Source of the DNA: Luteimicrobium sp049844995
GTDB lineage: Bacteria; Actinomycetota; Actinomycetes; Actinomycetales; Cellulomonadaceae
Direction: 5' to 3'
Length of the DNA: 64,000 nt
Assembly: GCF_049844995.1 (NCBI RefSeq)
Contig: NZ_JBNCMC010000001.1
Coordinates: forward strand, 1-64,000
In this document: piece after piece, positions 42,710 to 50,613 of the stretch
Layout: every line of letters starts with the position of its first letter
Position numbering within the stretch: the first letter of the stretch is position 1
The notes under the pieces: generated by a model
Database searches by the model: none
Told to the model about the DNA's origin: nothing
Seen by the model: only the letters and a program-made list of their open reading frames with translations
Made by a program: the position numbers and the translations under genes

Positions 42710-43755
42710 CGCTGGAGCTCGGTCTCGACACGTTCGGCGACGTCACCGCGCAGGCCGACGGCACCCCGAAGCCCGCGGGCCAGGTGATCCGCGACGTCGT
42801 CGAGGAGGCGGTCCTCGCGGACCGGGTCGGCCTCGACTTCTTCGGGGTCGGGGAGCACCACCGGGCCGACTTCGCGGTCTCGGCGCCCGAGGTCGTGCTG
42901 GCCGGGATCGCGGGGCGGACGGAACGGATCCGGCTCGGCTCCGCGGTCACCGTGCTCTCCTCGGACGACCCGGTCCGGGTCTACGAGCGTTTCGCGACGC
43001 TCGACGCCGTGTCCGGCGGGCGCGCCGAGGTCATCCTCGGGCGCGGCTCGTTCGTCGAGTCGTTCCCCCTGTTCGGGTACGACCTCAGCGAGTACGAGGA
43101 CCTCTTCGAGGAGAAGCTCGAGCTGTTCGACGCGCTCCGCACCGAGAAGGCCGTGTCCTGGGCCGGATCGAAGCGCGCGTCGCTCAAGAACCAGCACGTC
43201 TACCCCAAGACCGAGCGCGGGTCGCTCACCGCGTGGATCGGCGTCGGCGGGTCGCCCGAGTCGGTCGTCCGGACCGCCCGGTACGGGCTGCCCATGATGC
43301 TCGCGATCATCGGCGGCGAGCCCGCCCGGTTCCGGCCGTACGTCGACCTGTACTGGCGGGCGCTCGGCGAGTTCGGGTGGTCGTCGGAACCGGGCGGCGG
43401 GCCGGGGCGCGTCGGGATCCACTCGCCCGGACACGTCGCGGAGACCGACGAGCAGGCGCAGGACGAGATCTACGAGCACTTCGAGGCCATGAACAACCGG
43501 ATCGGCGCCGAGCGCGGCTGGCCGCCGTACAGCCGCGACCGCTTCCGGCACGACGCCGGACCCGACGGCTCCCTGTACGTCGGGTCGCCCGAGACCGTGG
43601 CCCGGAAGATCGCGGCGACCGTCGACCTGCTCGGCGCGACGCGCTTCGACCTCAAGTACTCGACCGGGACGCTCCCGCACGAGACGCTGATGCGCTCCAT
43701 CGAGCTCTACGGGACGCAGGTCGCCCCGCGCGTGCGCGAGCTCCTCGCCGAATAG
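42706..43755 (+). CDS. LLM class flavin-dependent oxidoreductase
   Basis: A 349-residue luciferase-like TIM-barrel flavoprotein. Features include LGLDTFGD at the N-terminus, DRVGLDFFGVGEHHRADF near residue 43, IRLGSAVTVLSSDDPVRVYERFATLDAVSGGRAEVILGRGS near residues 70-115 and SPETVARKIAATVDLLGATRFDLK near the C-terminus. Members use FMN or F420 to oxidise diverse organics; no substrate is evident. The ATG overlaps the stop of the PAP2/kinase gene (ATGA). Confidence 0.9.
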   Translation: MTLELGLDTFGDVTAQADGTPKPAGQVIRDVVEEAVLADRVGLDFFGVGEHHRADFAVSAPEVVLAGIAGRTERIRLGSAVTVLSSDDPVRVYERFATLDAVSGGRAEVILGRGSFVESFPLFGYDLSEYEDLFEEKLELFDALRTEKAVSWAGSKRASLKNQHVYPKTERGSLTAWIGVGGSPESVVRTARYGLPMMLAIIGGEPARFRPYVDLYWRALGEFGWSSEPGGGPGRVGIHSPGHVAETDEQAQDEIYEHFEAMNNRIGAERGWPPYSRDRFRHDAGPDGSLYVGSPETVARKIAATVDLLGATRFDLKYSTGTLPHETLMRSIELYGTQVAPRVRELLAE

Positions 43756-43839
43756 GGCCACGTAGCCGGGCCGAGCTGCTCGTCGCAGCGAGGCGCGGTG
43801 TGGCGATGCCCGGCGCATGGTCGGCGCCCGCAGACGTCA

Positions 43840-44433
43840 TCAGCGCCCGGACGTGCCGTGCTCGGCGACGAAGCGCTCCACGCGGCGGTCCGGGACGAGC
43901 CAGATCAGCGCCGCCACCACGAACACCCCGACGGCGACGTACGGCACCCAGAAGGCCGCGGCGATCCCGACGAGGTACAGGATTGGCGAGAGCTTGCCCT
44001 TCCAGTCACGGCCGAGGGCGCTCGCGAGCGGCCCGTCCGAGCCCTGCTGGCTGATCAGGGCTCGCTGCAGCAGGAAGTACGCCACCGCGGCAAGGAGCAG
44101 GTCGATCCCGTAGACCGCCGTCGGGACGGGGTCGAAGCCGGACTCGTCCATCCACGACGTCGTGAACGGCAGCAGGGAAAGCCAGAAGAGCAGGTGCAGG
44201 TTCGCCCACAGCACCCGCCCGTCCACCTTCGACGCGAGCTGGAGCATGTGGTGGTGGTTGTTCCAGTAGATCCCCACGTACACGAACGACAGCAGGTACG
44301 TGAGGAACGTCGGGGCGACGTCGCGCAACGCCTCCCACGACGAGCCCTCCGGCACCCGGAGCTCGAGCACCATGATCGTGATGATGATGGCGAGGACGCC
44401 GTCGCTAAACGCCTCCAGGCGCGACTTGTTCAC
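43840..44433 (-). CDS. TMEM175-like (DUF1211) membrane protein, putative K+ channel
   Basis: A 197-residue protein with about six helices. The opening RLEAFSDGVLAIIITIMVLEL is the DUF1211/TMEM175 signature whose FSD motif lines the pore in characterised bacterial and lysosomal potassium channels. FVYVGIYWNNHHHML and NLHLLFWLSLLPFTTSWM also fit. The length matches single-repeat bacterial members, which assemble as tetramers. The start is GTG at 44433 with no strong ribosome-binding site. It is convergent with the LLM oxidoreductase gene. Confidence 0.88.
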   Translation of the reverse strand: MNKSRLEAFSDGVLAIIITIMVLELRVPEGSSWEALRDVAPTFLTYLLSFVYVGIYWNNHHHMLQLASKVDGRVLWANLHLLFWLSLLPFTTSWMDESGFDPVPTAVYGIDLLLAAVAYFLLQRALISQQGSDGPLASALGRDWKGKLSPILYLVGIAAAFWVPYVAVGVFVVAALIWLVPDRRVERFVAEHGTSGR

Positions 44434-44443
44434 GCCCCGGACC

Positions 44444-44863
44444 TCAGGGTGCCGCGCGGACGAGGTCGTCCCGCGCGATCTGGTCGCGGGCGACGCCCTT
44501 GAGGAGCAGCCCGACCGACGCCCCGGCGCTCGCTGAGTCCACCTGCCTGCGCAGGGTCTCGATCCCGGTCACGGCGGTGGTCGCGACCACGACGCCGTCG
44601 CGCACGATCTCGACCGTTTCGTCGCGGCGGACCGTCCCCGTGGCGACCGTGCCGGTCGCGACCGTGCCGCGGCCCGTGATGCTGAAGACGTCCTCGACGG
44701 CGAGGGTGAACGGCTCGACGACGGGCGCGTCGTCCTCCGGCGCGCTCCCGGTGGCCGCCGGCGCCTCGGCCGGGGCGACGCTCGTCGTCGCGGCCATCCC
44801 GGGCACCGGGGCGTCCGGGGAGGCCGTGAGGAAGGGCTCACGCTTGCGGCGGAACAGTCCCAT
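44444..44863 (-). CDS. Stand-alone EF-Tu domain II-like protein
   Basis: A 139-residue protein. The basic N-terminus (MGLFRRKREPF) leads to an Ala/Pro-rich linker of about 40 residues. Residues 55-138 then resemble domain II (beta-barrel) of translational GTPases: FTLAVEDVFSITGRGTVATGTV, GIETLRRQVDSASAGASVGLLLKGV, and RDDLVRA. No GTPase domain is present. Its role is unknown; an RNA-binding or ribosome-associated function is only a guess. The ATG follows CAGGCT by six bases. Confidence 0.72.
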   Translation of the reverse strand: MGLFRRKREPFLTASPDAPVPGMAATTSVAPAEAPAATGSAPEDDAPVVEPFTLAVEDVFSITGRGTVATGTVATGTVRRDETVEIVRDGVVVATTAVTGIETLRRQVDSASAGASVGLLLKGVARDQIARDDLVRAAP

Positions 44864-44909
44864 GCGCCGAGCCTGCCACACGACGGCCGCGCAGACGCCG
44901 GAAAGGAAG

Positions 44910-45539
44910 TCAGGAGAGGCGAGCGCGAGGGCCGACCGCGGCGGCTGCACTGCTCGCGGCAGCGACCCGCGCGGCGGCCGACGTCGAGGCGTCGATGATC
45001 CGCGGTGCGTCCGGGCGGGTCGCGTCGACGACGAGGGACGCCCTCTCCCACGGTCGTGCGGCCTCGAAGTAGAGCTGCTGCGCGCCCCGGTAGCGCCCGT
45101 GCCGGGCGTCGTCCGGAGCGAGCCCGTCCCGCTCGGACATCCGCCGTGCCGCCTCGTCGAAGGGCACGTCAAGGAAGACCGAGAAGTCCCAGAGTCCGGC
45201 GAGCCCGTCGCGGTGCAGGAACGTGCCCTCGACGAGGACGAGGGCGCCGTCCGGCGCGCCCGACGGTCGGAGGACCTCGGCCGTGAGCGCGGCGACATCG
45301 TACGCGTCGAGCCAGAAGCCCTCCGGGGAGTTCCTCCCGCGGGCGTGACGGACGGACGGCGGGTTGAAGAAGTCGTCACCGTGCACGACGACGACGGGCG
45401 CGGTGAACCGCTCGGCGAGTCGAGAAGCGAAGCGCGTCTTGCCGCTCGCGCCGACGCCGTCGACGGCGACACGCGGCGAGGCCCTCTCGGTGGCAGCCCG
45501 GGTCAGCAGGGCGACGATCGTGTCGAAGTCGTCACACAT
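44910..45539 (-). CDS. P-loop kinase (uridine kinase-like), coupled to an RHH antitoxin-like gene
   Basis: A 209-residue P-loop kinase. Walker A lies in VAVDGVGASGKTRFA (residues 24-37). Downstream come VVHGDDFF, a lid-like RRMSERDGLAPDD segment and LVVDATRPDAPRI, all typical of uridine kinase/phosphoribulokinase-like proteins. The biological substrate is uncertain. The start overlaps the end of a ribbon-helix-helix antitoxin-like gene by eight bases, the position usually occupied by a toxin, so a toxin role is worth considering (P-loop kinase toxins such as Zeta exist). The annotation as a metabolic kinase is equally possible. Confidence 0.8.
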   Translation of the reverse strand: MCDDFDTIVALLTRAATERASPRVAVDGVGASGKTRFASRLAERFTAPVVVVHGDDFFNPPSVRHARGRNSPEGFWLDAYDVAALTAEVLRPSGAPDGALVLVEGTFLHRDGLAGLWDFSVFLDVPFDEAARRMSERDGLAPDDARHGRYRGAQQLYFEAARPWERASLVVDATRPDAPRIIDASTSAAARVAAASSAAAAVGPRARLS

Positions 45540-45678
45540 CGCTCGCGGCGGGCTCCCTCGCGGCTTCGACGAGGATCGCCCGCACCTCTGCTTCGAGCGA
45601 GCGTCCGTGTGCCGCGGCGCGGGCTCGAAGCTTGGTCATGAGCTCGTCGTCGATACCGCTAACCGTGATGGTCGCCAT
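45532..45678 (-). CDS. FitA-like ribbon-helix-helix antitoxin
   Basis: A 48-residue protein, MATITVSGIDDELMTKLRAR followed by AAAHGRSLEAEVRAILVEAA, the classic FitA/VapB-type ribbon-helix-helix DNA-binding domain. A short C-terminal tail (REPAASDV) is all that remains where antitoxins usually wrap the toxin. A GGGAGG ribosome-binding site precedes the ATG. A TAGCGT -10 box at 45711-45716 and a perfect 14-base palindrome at 45699-45712 lie upstream, as expected for autoregulation. No PIN-domain toxin follows; a P-loop kinase gene overlaps it instead. Confidence 0.8.
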   Translation of the reverse strand: MATITVSGIDDELMTKLRARAAAHGRSLEAEVRAILVEAAREPAASDV

Positions 45679-45698
45679 CGCGCGCCTCCCCGTCGTCC

Positions 45699-45712
45699 GT
45701 GGCGATCGCCAC
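45699..45712. promoter_or_regulatory. Palindromic operator of the RHH antitoxin gene
   Basis: GTGGCGATCGCCAC, a perfect 14-base palindrome. It overlaps the expected transcription start that follows the TAGCGT -10 box (45711-45716, minus strand). This is the typical position for RHH autorepression. Confidence 0.6.
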
Positions 45713-45716
45713 GCTA
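45711..45716 (-). promoter_or_regulatory. -10 box of the RHH antitoxin gene
   Basis: TAGCGT on the minus strand, 32 bases before the antitoxin start codon. The -35 region is weak, which suits a repressed or activator-poor promoter. Confidence 0.5.
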
Positions 45717-45786
45717 CCGACGTCGACGCCGCGACGGCACCCGCTCCGTCCAATGAGGTTGCGCAGCCTTGCGAGAATGGAAGCCC

Positions 45787-48700
45787 GTGAGCACCGAATC
45801 CCCCACCCCGACGCCCGAGCCAGGGCACGGCGGTCCCGCGCGCCCCGAGACCGGGAGCCGGCCGAGGCGAGGGCGCGGCAGGGGCCGGGGGAAGGGTCCC
45901 CGCGGCGGCCGGCCCGCGACGCCCCGGGTGAGCACAGCCCACCTGGAACGCATGCGCGCGAGGCGCGAGGCCGTCGTCGTGCCTCCCATCACCTACCCCG
46001 AGCAGCTGCCGGTCAGCGCGCACCGCGACCAGATCGCCGCGGCGATCCGGGACCACCAGGTCGTGATCGTCGCGGGCGAGACCGGCTCCGGCAAGACGAC
46101 GCAGCTCCCCAAGATCCTCCTCGACCTGGGTCGCGGCCGGGCCGGGCAGGTCGCGCACACGCAGCCGCGACGCCTGGCGGCCCGGAGCGTGGCGGAGCGC
46201 ATCGCCGAGGAGATCGGCACGCCGCTCGGCCAGACCGTCGGCTACCAGGTGCGGTTCACGGACGAGTCGTCGGACGACACGCTCGTCAAGGTCATGACCG
46301 ACGGCATCCTGCTCGCAGCGATCCAGCGGGACCCGCAGCTGCTCGCGTACGACACGATCGTCGTCGACGAGGCGCACGAGCGGTCCCTCAACATCGACTT
46401 CCTGCTGGGCTACCTGTCGCGCCTGCTGCCGCAGCGCCCGGACCTCAAGCTCGTCATCACGTCCGCCACGATCGACTCCGAGCGGTTCGCGAAGCACTTC
46501 GGGTCCGACGACGTCCCTGCACCCGTCATCGAGGTGTCGGGCCGCACGTACCCGGTCGAGCTCCGGTACCGGCCGCTGACGGGCGACGCGACCGCCGACG
46601 GGAAGAAGCGGGAGGACCGCGACCTCGTCACCGGCATCGTCGACGCCGTCGACGAGCTCATCGCCCACGACCGCACCCGCCACGACCCGGGGCCGGGCGA
46701 CATCCTCGTGTTCCTGTCGGGCGAGCGGGAGATCCGCGACGCAGCCGACGCGCTCACCGGGCACTTCGGCGATCGGACGCACGACGCCCGGCAGCCGGGC
46801 TACGTCGAGATCCTGCCGCTGTTCGCGCGGCTGTCCGCGGCCGAGCAGCACCGCGTGTTCGCGTCCCACCCCGGACGGCGCATCGTCCTCGCGACGAACG
46901 TCGCCGAGACGTCGCTCACCGTCCCGGGGATCCGGTACGTCGTCGACCCCGGGACGGCCCGCATCTCGCGGTACTCGCGGGCGTCGAAGGTGCAGCGCCT
47001 GCCGATCGAACCGATCAGCCAGGCGAGCGCCAACCAACGCTCCGGCCGGTGCGGCCGCGTGTCCGACGGCGTCGCGATCCGCCTCTACTCCGAGGACGAC
47101 TTCCAGGCCCGGCCGCCGTTCACCGAGCCCGAGATCCTGCGCACCTCGCTCGCCTCGGTGATCCTCCAGATGATCTCCGTGGGCGTCGTGTCCACGCCCG
47201 ACGACGTCGCCCGGTTCCCGTTCGTCGACCAGCCCGACACCCGTGCCATCCGCGACGGCGTGCAGCTCCTCACCGAGCTGGGCGCCCTGGAGACGGGGTC
47301 AGCCGACGGCGCGCACTCGACGCTGCTCACCGACGTCGGGCGGCAGCTCGCGCAGCTCCCCATGGACCCCCGGCTGGCCCGCATGATCGTGGAGGGTGCG
47401 CGCCGCGGCGTCGCCCGGGAGGTCACGATCATCGCCGCGGCCCTGTCCATCCAGGACCCCCGCGAGCGCCCCACGGAGGAGCGCCCCCAGGCCGATCAGC
47501 TCCACGCCCGATTCCAGGACCCGACCTCCGACTTCCTGACCTACCTCAACGTGTGGTCGTACGCGCGCGAGCTGCAGCACGATCTGTCGGGCAGCCAGTT
47601 CCGCCGCCGCGTCCGGTCGGAGTACCTGAACTTCCTGCGCATCCGCGAGTGGCAGGACCTGGTCACCCAGCTCCGCGACACGTCCAAGCCGCTGGGCATC
47701 CGCTGGGGCGACCCGGCCCGAGCCCACGCCACGTCCCCCTCGGCGAACGGGACGTCACCGTCGGCGGAGGCGAGCCGGACGCCGGAGCCCCCCCAGCGGA
47801 CCGAACCCGCGCGCGCTGAAGGGGGCGCGAAGGCGACCCGGACGCCCGAGGCGGCGGGGCGGGATGCGGCTGCGACCGACGGTGGGAAAACTGTCGTGGC
47901 GGACTCTGCTGACACCTCGGGAGCCGAGCGAGGAACGAGCGAGGCGGATGGTAGCCCGAGCGCCGTCGGCCCATCCCGCCGCAGCCCCGACCAGAGCTCG
48001 ACGACCGACCCCTACAAGCGCGCGTGGGACGGCGACACCATTCACAAGGCGCTCCTCGCCGGGCTCCTGTCGCAGGTGGGGATGCAGCAGACGGCGGACA
48101 TCAAGGCGTCCGCGCGTACCGGTCGCGACGCGGCGCAGCTCAAGCGCATGGCCCGTCAGGCGCGCAACGAGTACCTGGGTGCGCGGGGCATCCGGTTCGC
48201 GATCTTCCCGGGCTCGCCGCTGAACAAGAAGCCGCCGGCATTCGTGATGGCGGGCGAGCTGGTGGAGACGAGCCGGCTGTGGGCGCGCGACGTCGCCCGG
48301 ATCCAGCCGGACTGGGCGGAGGAGGTCGGCGCTCACCTCGTGAAGCGCACGTACTCGGAGCCGTCCTGGTCGAGCAAGCGCGGGGCGGCGACGGTCCGCG
48401 AGAAGGTGCTGCTGTTCGGGGTGCCGATCGTCGCCGACCGCCAGGTCCTGTACTCCCGCGTGGACCCGGAGGCGGCGCGCGAGCTGTTCGTCCGGCACGC
48501 GCTCGTCGAGGGGCAGTGGACCACCCACCACACGTTCTGGTCGGCGAACCAGCGCACCCTCGAGGAGGCCGAGGAGCTCGCCGCCCGCTCCCGGCAGCGG
48601 GGGCTCGTCGTCGACGACGACGTCCTCTTCGAGTTCTACGACGCCCGTATCCCCGACGACGTCGTGTCCGCACGGCACTTCGACCAGTGGTGGAAGACCG

Positions 48701-50562
48701 CCCGCCGCCGCAACCCGGACCTCCTGACGTTCACGCTCGACCTCCTCGTCCCGACCGCCGACGAGATCGACACCTCGCTCTTCCCGGAGCGCTGGCCGCA
48801 GGGCGACCTCGAGCTCCCGCTCACCTACCAGTTCTCCCCCGGCACCGACGCCGACGGCGTCACCGTCCACATCCCCCTGTCCGTGCTGCCGCGCGTCCAG
48901 CCGGACGGGTTCGACTGGATGGTCCCGGGGCTGCTCGACGAGCTCACCGTCGCCACCGTCCGCGCCCTCCCCAAGGCCGTGCGCGTCCAGCTCGTCCCCG
49001 CGCCCGACGTCGGCCGCGACATCGCCACCTGGCTCCGCGCCAACACCCCCGCCTGGGACGACATGGCCCGCGCCGGCGACATGGCCGAGCCGTTCCGCGT
49101 CGCCTTCACCCGAGCCGTCCGCGACCTGCGCGACGTCGACGTCCCCGACGACGCGTGGGCCGGCGTCCCCGAACGCCTCCCCGCCCACCTGCGCCTCACC
49201 TACCGCGTGCTGTCCGAGCCCGAGCGTGGGGTGGTGAGCGTTCTCGGGGAGGGCAAGGACCTCCTGGAGCTCCAGCGTCGTCTCGCGTCGCGGGCGGAGG
49301 CCGCGGTGCGGACGGCCGTGCGGGTCGCGTTGGAGGCGGCGGCTGCGGAGGCCCGCTCGTCGGGTCCGGGTCCGGGTCCGGGTCCGGAGGGGGAGGCTGC
49401 GCCCGACTCGCTCGGCCTACCATCCGCACCCCTCGTTCCTCGAGGTGCTCCCGCCAGCCCCACCACGGCCTTCGCTTCCTCGGGCGCAGCCTCCCCCTCC
49501 TCTGCCGGATCGTCCGGCTCTCCGCTCGGTGCGTCCGACGACGGATCCACCAGCTCGTCCGCCGGGTCACCTTCGCGTGGCTCGGGCCCCGCTGGGGCGG
49601 CGCAGCAGGGTGGGGGCGCACCCGGGGAGCCTGCTTCGGTGCTCGTGCGGGAGGTGGCCGTCGTCACGGGCTGGGCTACCGATCTCGGCGGGGTCGAGGG
49701 TGGCGTGCTGCCCGAGGTCGTCGAGACGCGGGTCGGGGCCGGGACCGTCGTGCGGGGGTATCCCGCGCTCGTCGAGGAGCCGGACGCCAAGGGTGCACCC
49801 GTCGTGGCGCTGCGGGTGCTCGGGGATGCGGCGAGCCAGGCTGTCGAGCATGCGCGCGGGGTCAGGCGGCTGCTGCTGCAGGAGGTCGGGCTCGCCGGTG
49901 CTCGGGTGACCAGCCGGTGGACGGGGACGCAGGCGCTGACGCTGGCCGCCAGCCCCTACCGGAACACCGAGGCACTGGTCGCGGACGTGCAGCTGGCCGC
50001 CGTCACCACGCTCGTGCCCGACGCCGCCGACGTGCGGGACGCCGCCGCGTACGCCACGGTGCGGGACCGGCTGCGGGCCGAGCTCGAGGACGAGGTGTTC
50101 CGCGTCGTCGGGCACGTCGTCGCCGCGCTCACCGCCGCGCGGAACCTCGACGGCGAGATCCGGGCCGCGACGTCGATGGCGCTGCTCAACACCCTCACCG
50201 ACCTGCGGGACCAGATGGCGGGGCTCGTGCACGACGGGTTCGTGTCGCAGACCCCGCCGCGCCGCCTGCCGCACCTCGTCCGGTACGTGCGCGCGGCGTC
50301 GTACCGGCTCGAGAAGGCCCAGAGCAGCCCCCACCGCGACGCCGAGCTCGCGTGGCGCGTCCACGACGTCGAGCAGGCGCACGAGCGCGCCCTCGCCGCC
50401 TACGCCGCCGGGCGACCGGACCCGGCGCGCGCCGCCGACCTCGCCGAGGTCCGCTGGCTCATCGAGGAGCTGCGGGTGTCGCTGTTCGCCCAGCAGCTCG
50501 GCACCGACGGGCCCGTAAGCGAGAAGCGGATCCGCAAGCTCCTCGAGCCCGGGGGCTGGTGA
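45787..50562 (+). CDS. hrpA: ATP-dependent RNA helicase HrpA with two repeat-derived insertions
   Basis: A 1591-residue DEAH-box helicase. The helicase core (about 70-600) has GETGSGKTTQ near residue 97, DEAH in VVDEAHERS near residue 194, SATIDSERF, and the motif VI stretch QRSGRCGRV near residue 418. HA2, OB and the C-terminal DUF3418 region follow. It remodels RNA or ribonucleoproteins in the cytoplasm. Two insertions break the conserved scaffold: residues about 656-731 (repeat copy C), between LGIRWG and the YKRAWDGDTIHKALLAGLL block, and about 1200-1290 (repeat copy D plus flanks) in a Gly/Pro/Ser-rich region. The GTG start lies eight bases after GAGAAT. Confidence 0.92.
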   Translation: MSTESPTPTPEPGHGGPARPETGSRPRRGRGRGRGKGPRGGRPATPRVSTAHLERMRARREAVVVPPITYPEQLPVSAHRDQIAAAIRDHQVVIVAGETGSGKTTQLPKILLDLGRGRAGQVAHTQPRRLAARSVAERIAEEIGTPLGQTVGYQVRFTDESSDDTLVKVMTDGILLAAIQRDPQLLAYDTIVVDEAHERSLNIDFLLGYLSRLLPQRPDLKLVITSATIDSERFAKHFGSDDVPAPVIEVSGRTYPVELRYRPLTGDATADGKKREDRDLVTGIVDAVDELIAHDRTRHDPGPGDILVFLSGEREIRDAADALTGHFGDRTHDARQPGYVEILPLFARLSAAEQHRVFASHPGRRIVLATNVAETSLTVPGIRYVVDPGTARISRYSRASKVQRLPIEPISQASANQRSGRCGRVSDGVAIRLYSEDDFQARPPFTEPEILRTSLASVILQMISVGVVSTPDDVARFPFVDQPDTRAIRDGVQLLTELGALETGSADGAHSTLLTDVGRQLAQLPMDPRLARMIVEGARRGVAREVTIIAAALSIQDPRERPTEERPQADQLHARFQDPTSDFLTYLNVWSYARELQHDLSGSQFRRRVRSEYLNFLRIREWQDLVTQLRDTSKPLGIRWGDPARAHATSPSANGTSPSAEASRTPEPPQRTEPARAEGGAKATRTPEAAGRDAAATDGGKTVVADSADTSGAERGTSEADGSPSAVGPSRRSPDQSSTTDPYKRAWDGDTIHKALLAGLLSQVGMQQTADIKASARTGRDAAQLKRMARQARNEYLGARGIRFAIFPGSPLNKKPPAFVMAGELVETSRLWARDVARIQPDWAEEVGAHLVKRTYSEPSWSSKRGAATVREKVLLFGVPIVADRQVLYSRVDPEAARELFVRHALVEGQWTTHHTFWSANQRTLEEAEELAARSRQRGLVVDDDVLFEFYDARIPDDVVSARHFDQWWKTARRRNPDLLTFTLDLLVPTADEIDTSLFPERWPQGDLELPLTYQFSPGTDADGVTVHIPLSVLPRVQPDGFDWMVPGLLDELTVATVRALPKAVRVQLVPAPDVGRDIATWLRANTPAWDDMARAGDMAEPFRVAFTRAVRDLRDVDVPDDAWAGVPERLPAHLRLTYRVLSEPERGVVSVLGEGKDLLELQRRLASRAEAAVRTAVRVALEAAAAEARSSGPGPGPGPEGEAAPDSLGLPSAPLVPRGAPASPTTAFASSGAASPSSAGSSGSPLGASDDGSTSSSAGSPSRGSGPAGAAQQGGGAPGEPASVLVREVAVVTGWATDLGGVEGGVLPEVVETRVGAGTVVRGYPALVEEPDAKGAPVVALRVLGDAASQAVEHARGVRRLLLQEVGLAGARVTSRWTGTQALTLAASPYRNTEALVADVQLAAVTTLVPDAADVRDAAAYATVRDRLRAELEDEVFRVVGHVVAALTAARNLDGEIRAATSMALLNTLTDLRDQMAGLVHDGFVSQTPPRRLPHLVRYVRAASYRLEKAQSSPHRDAELAWRVHDVEQAHERALAAYAAGRPDPARAADLAEVRWLIEELRVSLFAQQLGTDGPVSEKRIRKLLEPGGW
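47754..47980 (+). repeat. Dispersed hairpin repeat, copy C (inside hrpA)
   Basis: Same two blocks as copy B with the same 75-base spacing between block starts (47754-47778 and 47829-47951). A nine-base GGCGGGATG/CATCCCGCC pair (47858-47866, 47972-47980) is what remains of the stem. It is translated in the same frame as in PntAB (KATRTPEAAGRDAAATDGGK and following). Confidence 0.9.
49386..49500 (-). repeat. Dispersed hairpin repeat, copy D (inside hrpA, inverted)
   Basis: A perfect 21-base inverted repeat (49386-49406 with 49480-49500) encloses a core that matches the reverse complement of the family core (CTACCATCCGC...CTCGTTCCTCG). The hrpA frame reads LGLPSAPLVPRGAP, matching the antisense frame of copy B, LGLPSASLVPRSAP. 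A (GGTCCG) tandem run immediately precedes it. Confidence 0.8.
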
Positions 50563-50581
50563 GCCGCTCCCTCGCGAGGTA

Positions 50582-50613
50582 GACGGGCCGCCCGCGAGCG
50601 CCCTTGGCCCGTC
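50582..50613. terminator. Hairpin between hrpA and the convergent DUF2249/cupin gene
   Basis: An eight-base-pair stem GACGGGCC/GGCCCGTC with a 16-base loop. It touches the stop codon of the minus-strand gene and could act on both transcripts. Confidence 0.4.

Noticed and set aside
49363..49388. GGTCCG tandem run in hrpA as a separate element
   Set aside because: It is a short in-frame Gly-Pro run next to repeat copy D and needs no separate explanation beyond slippage.
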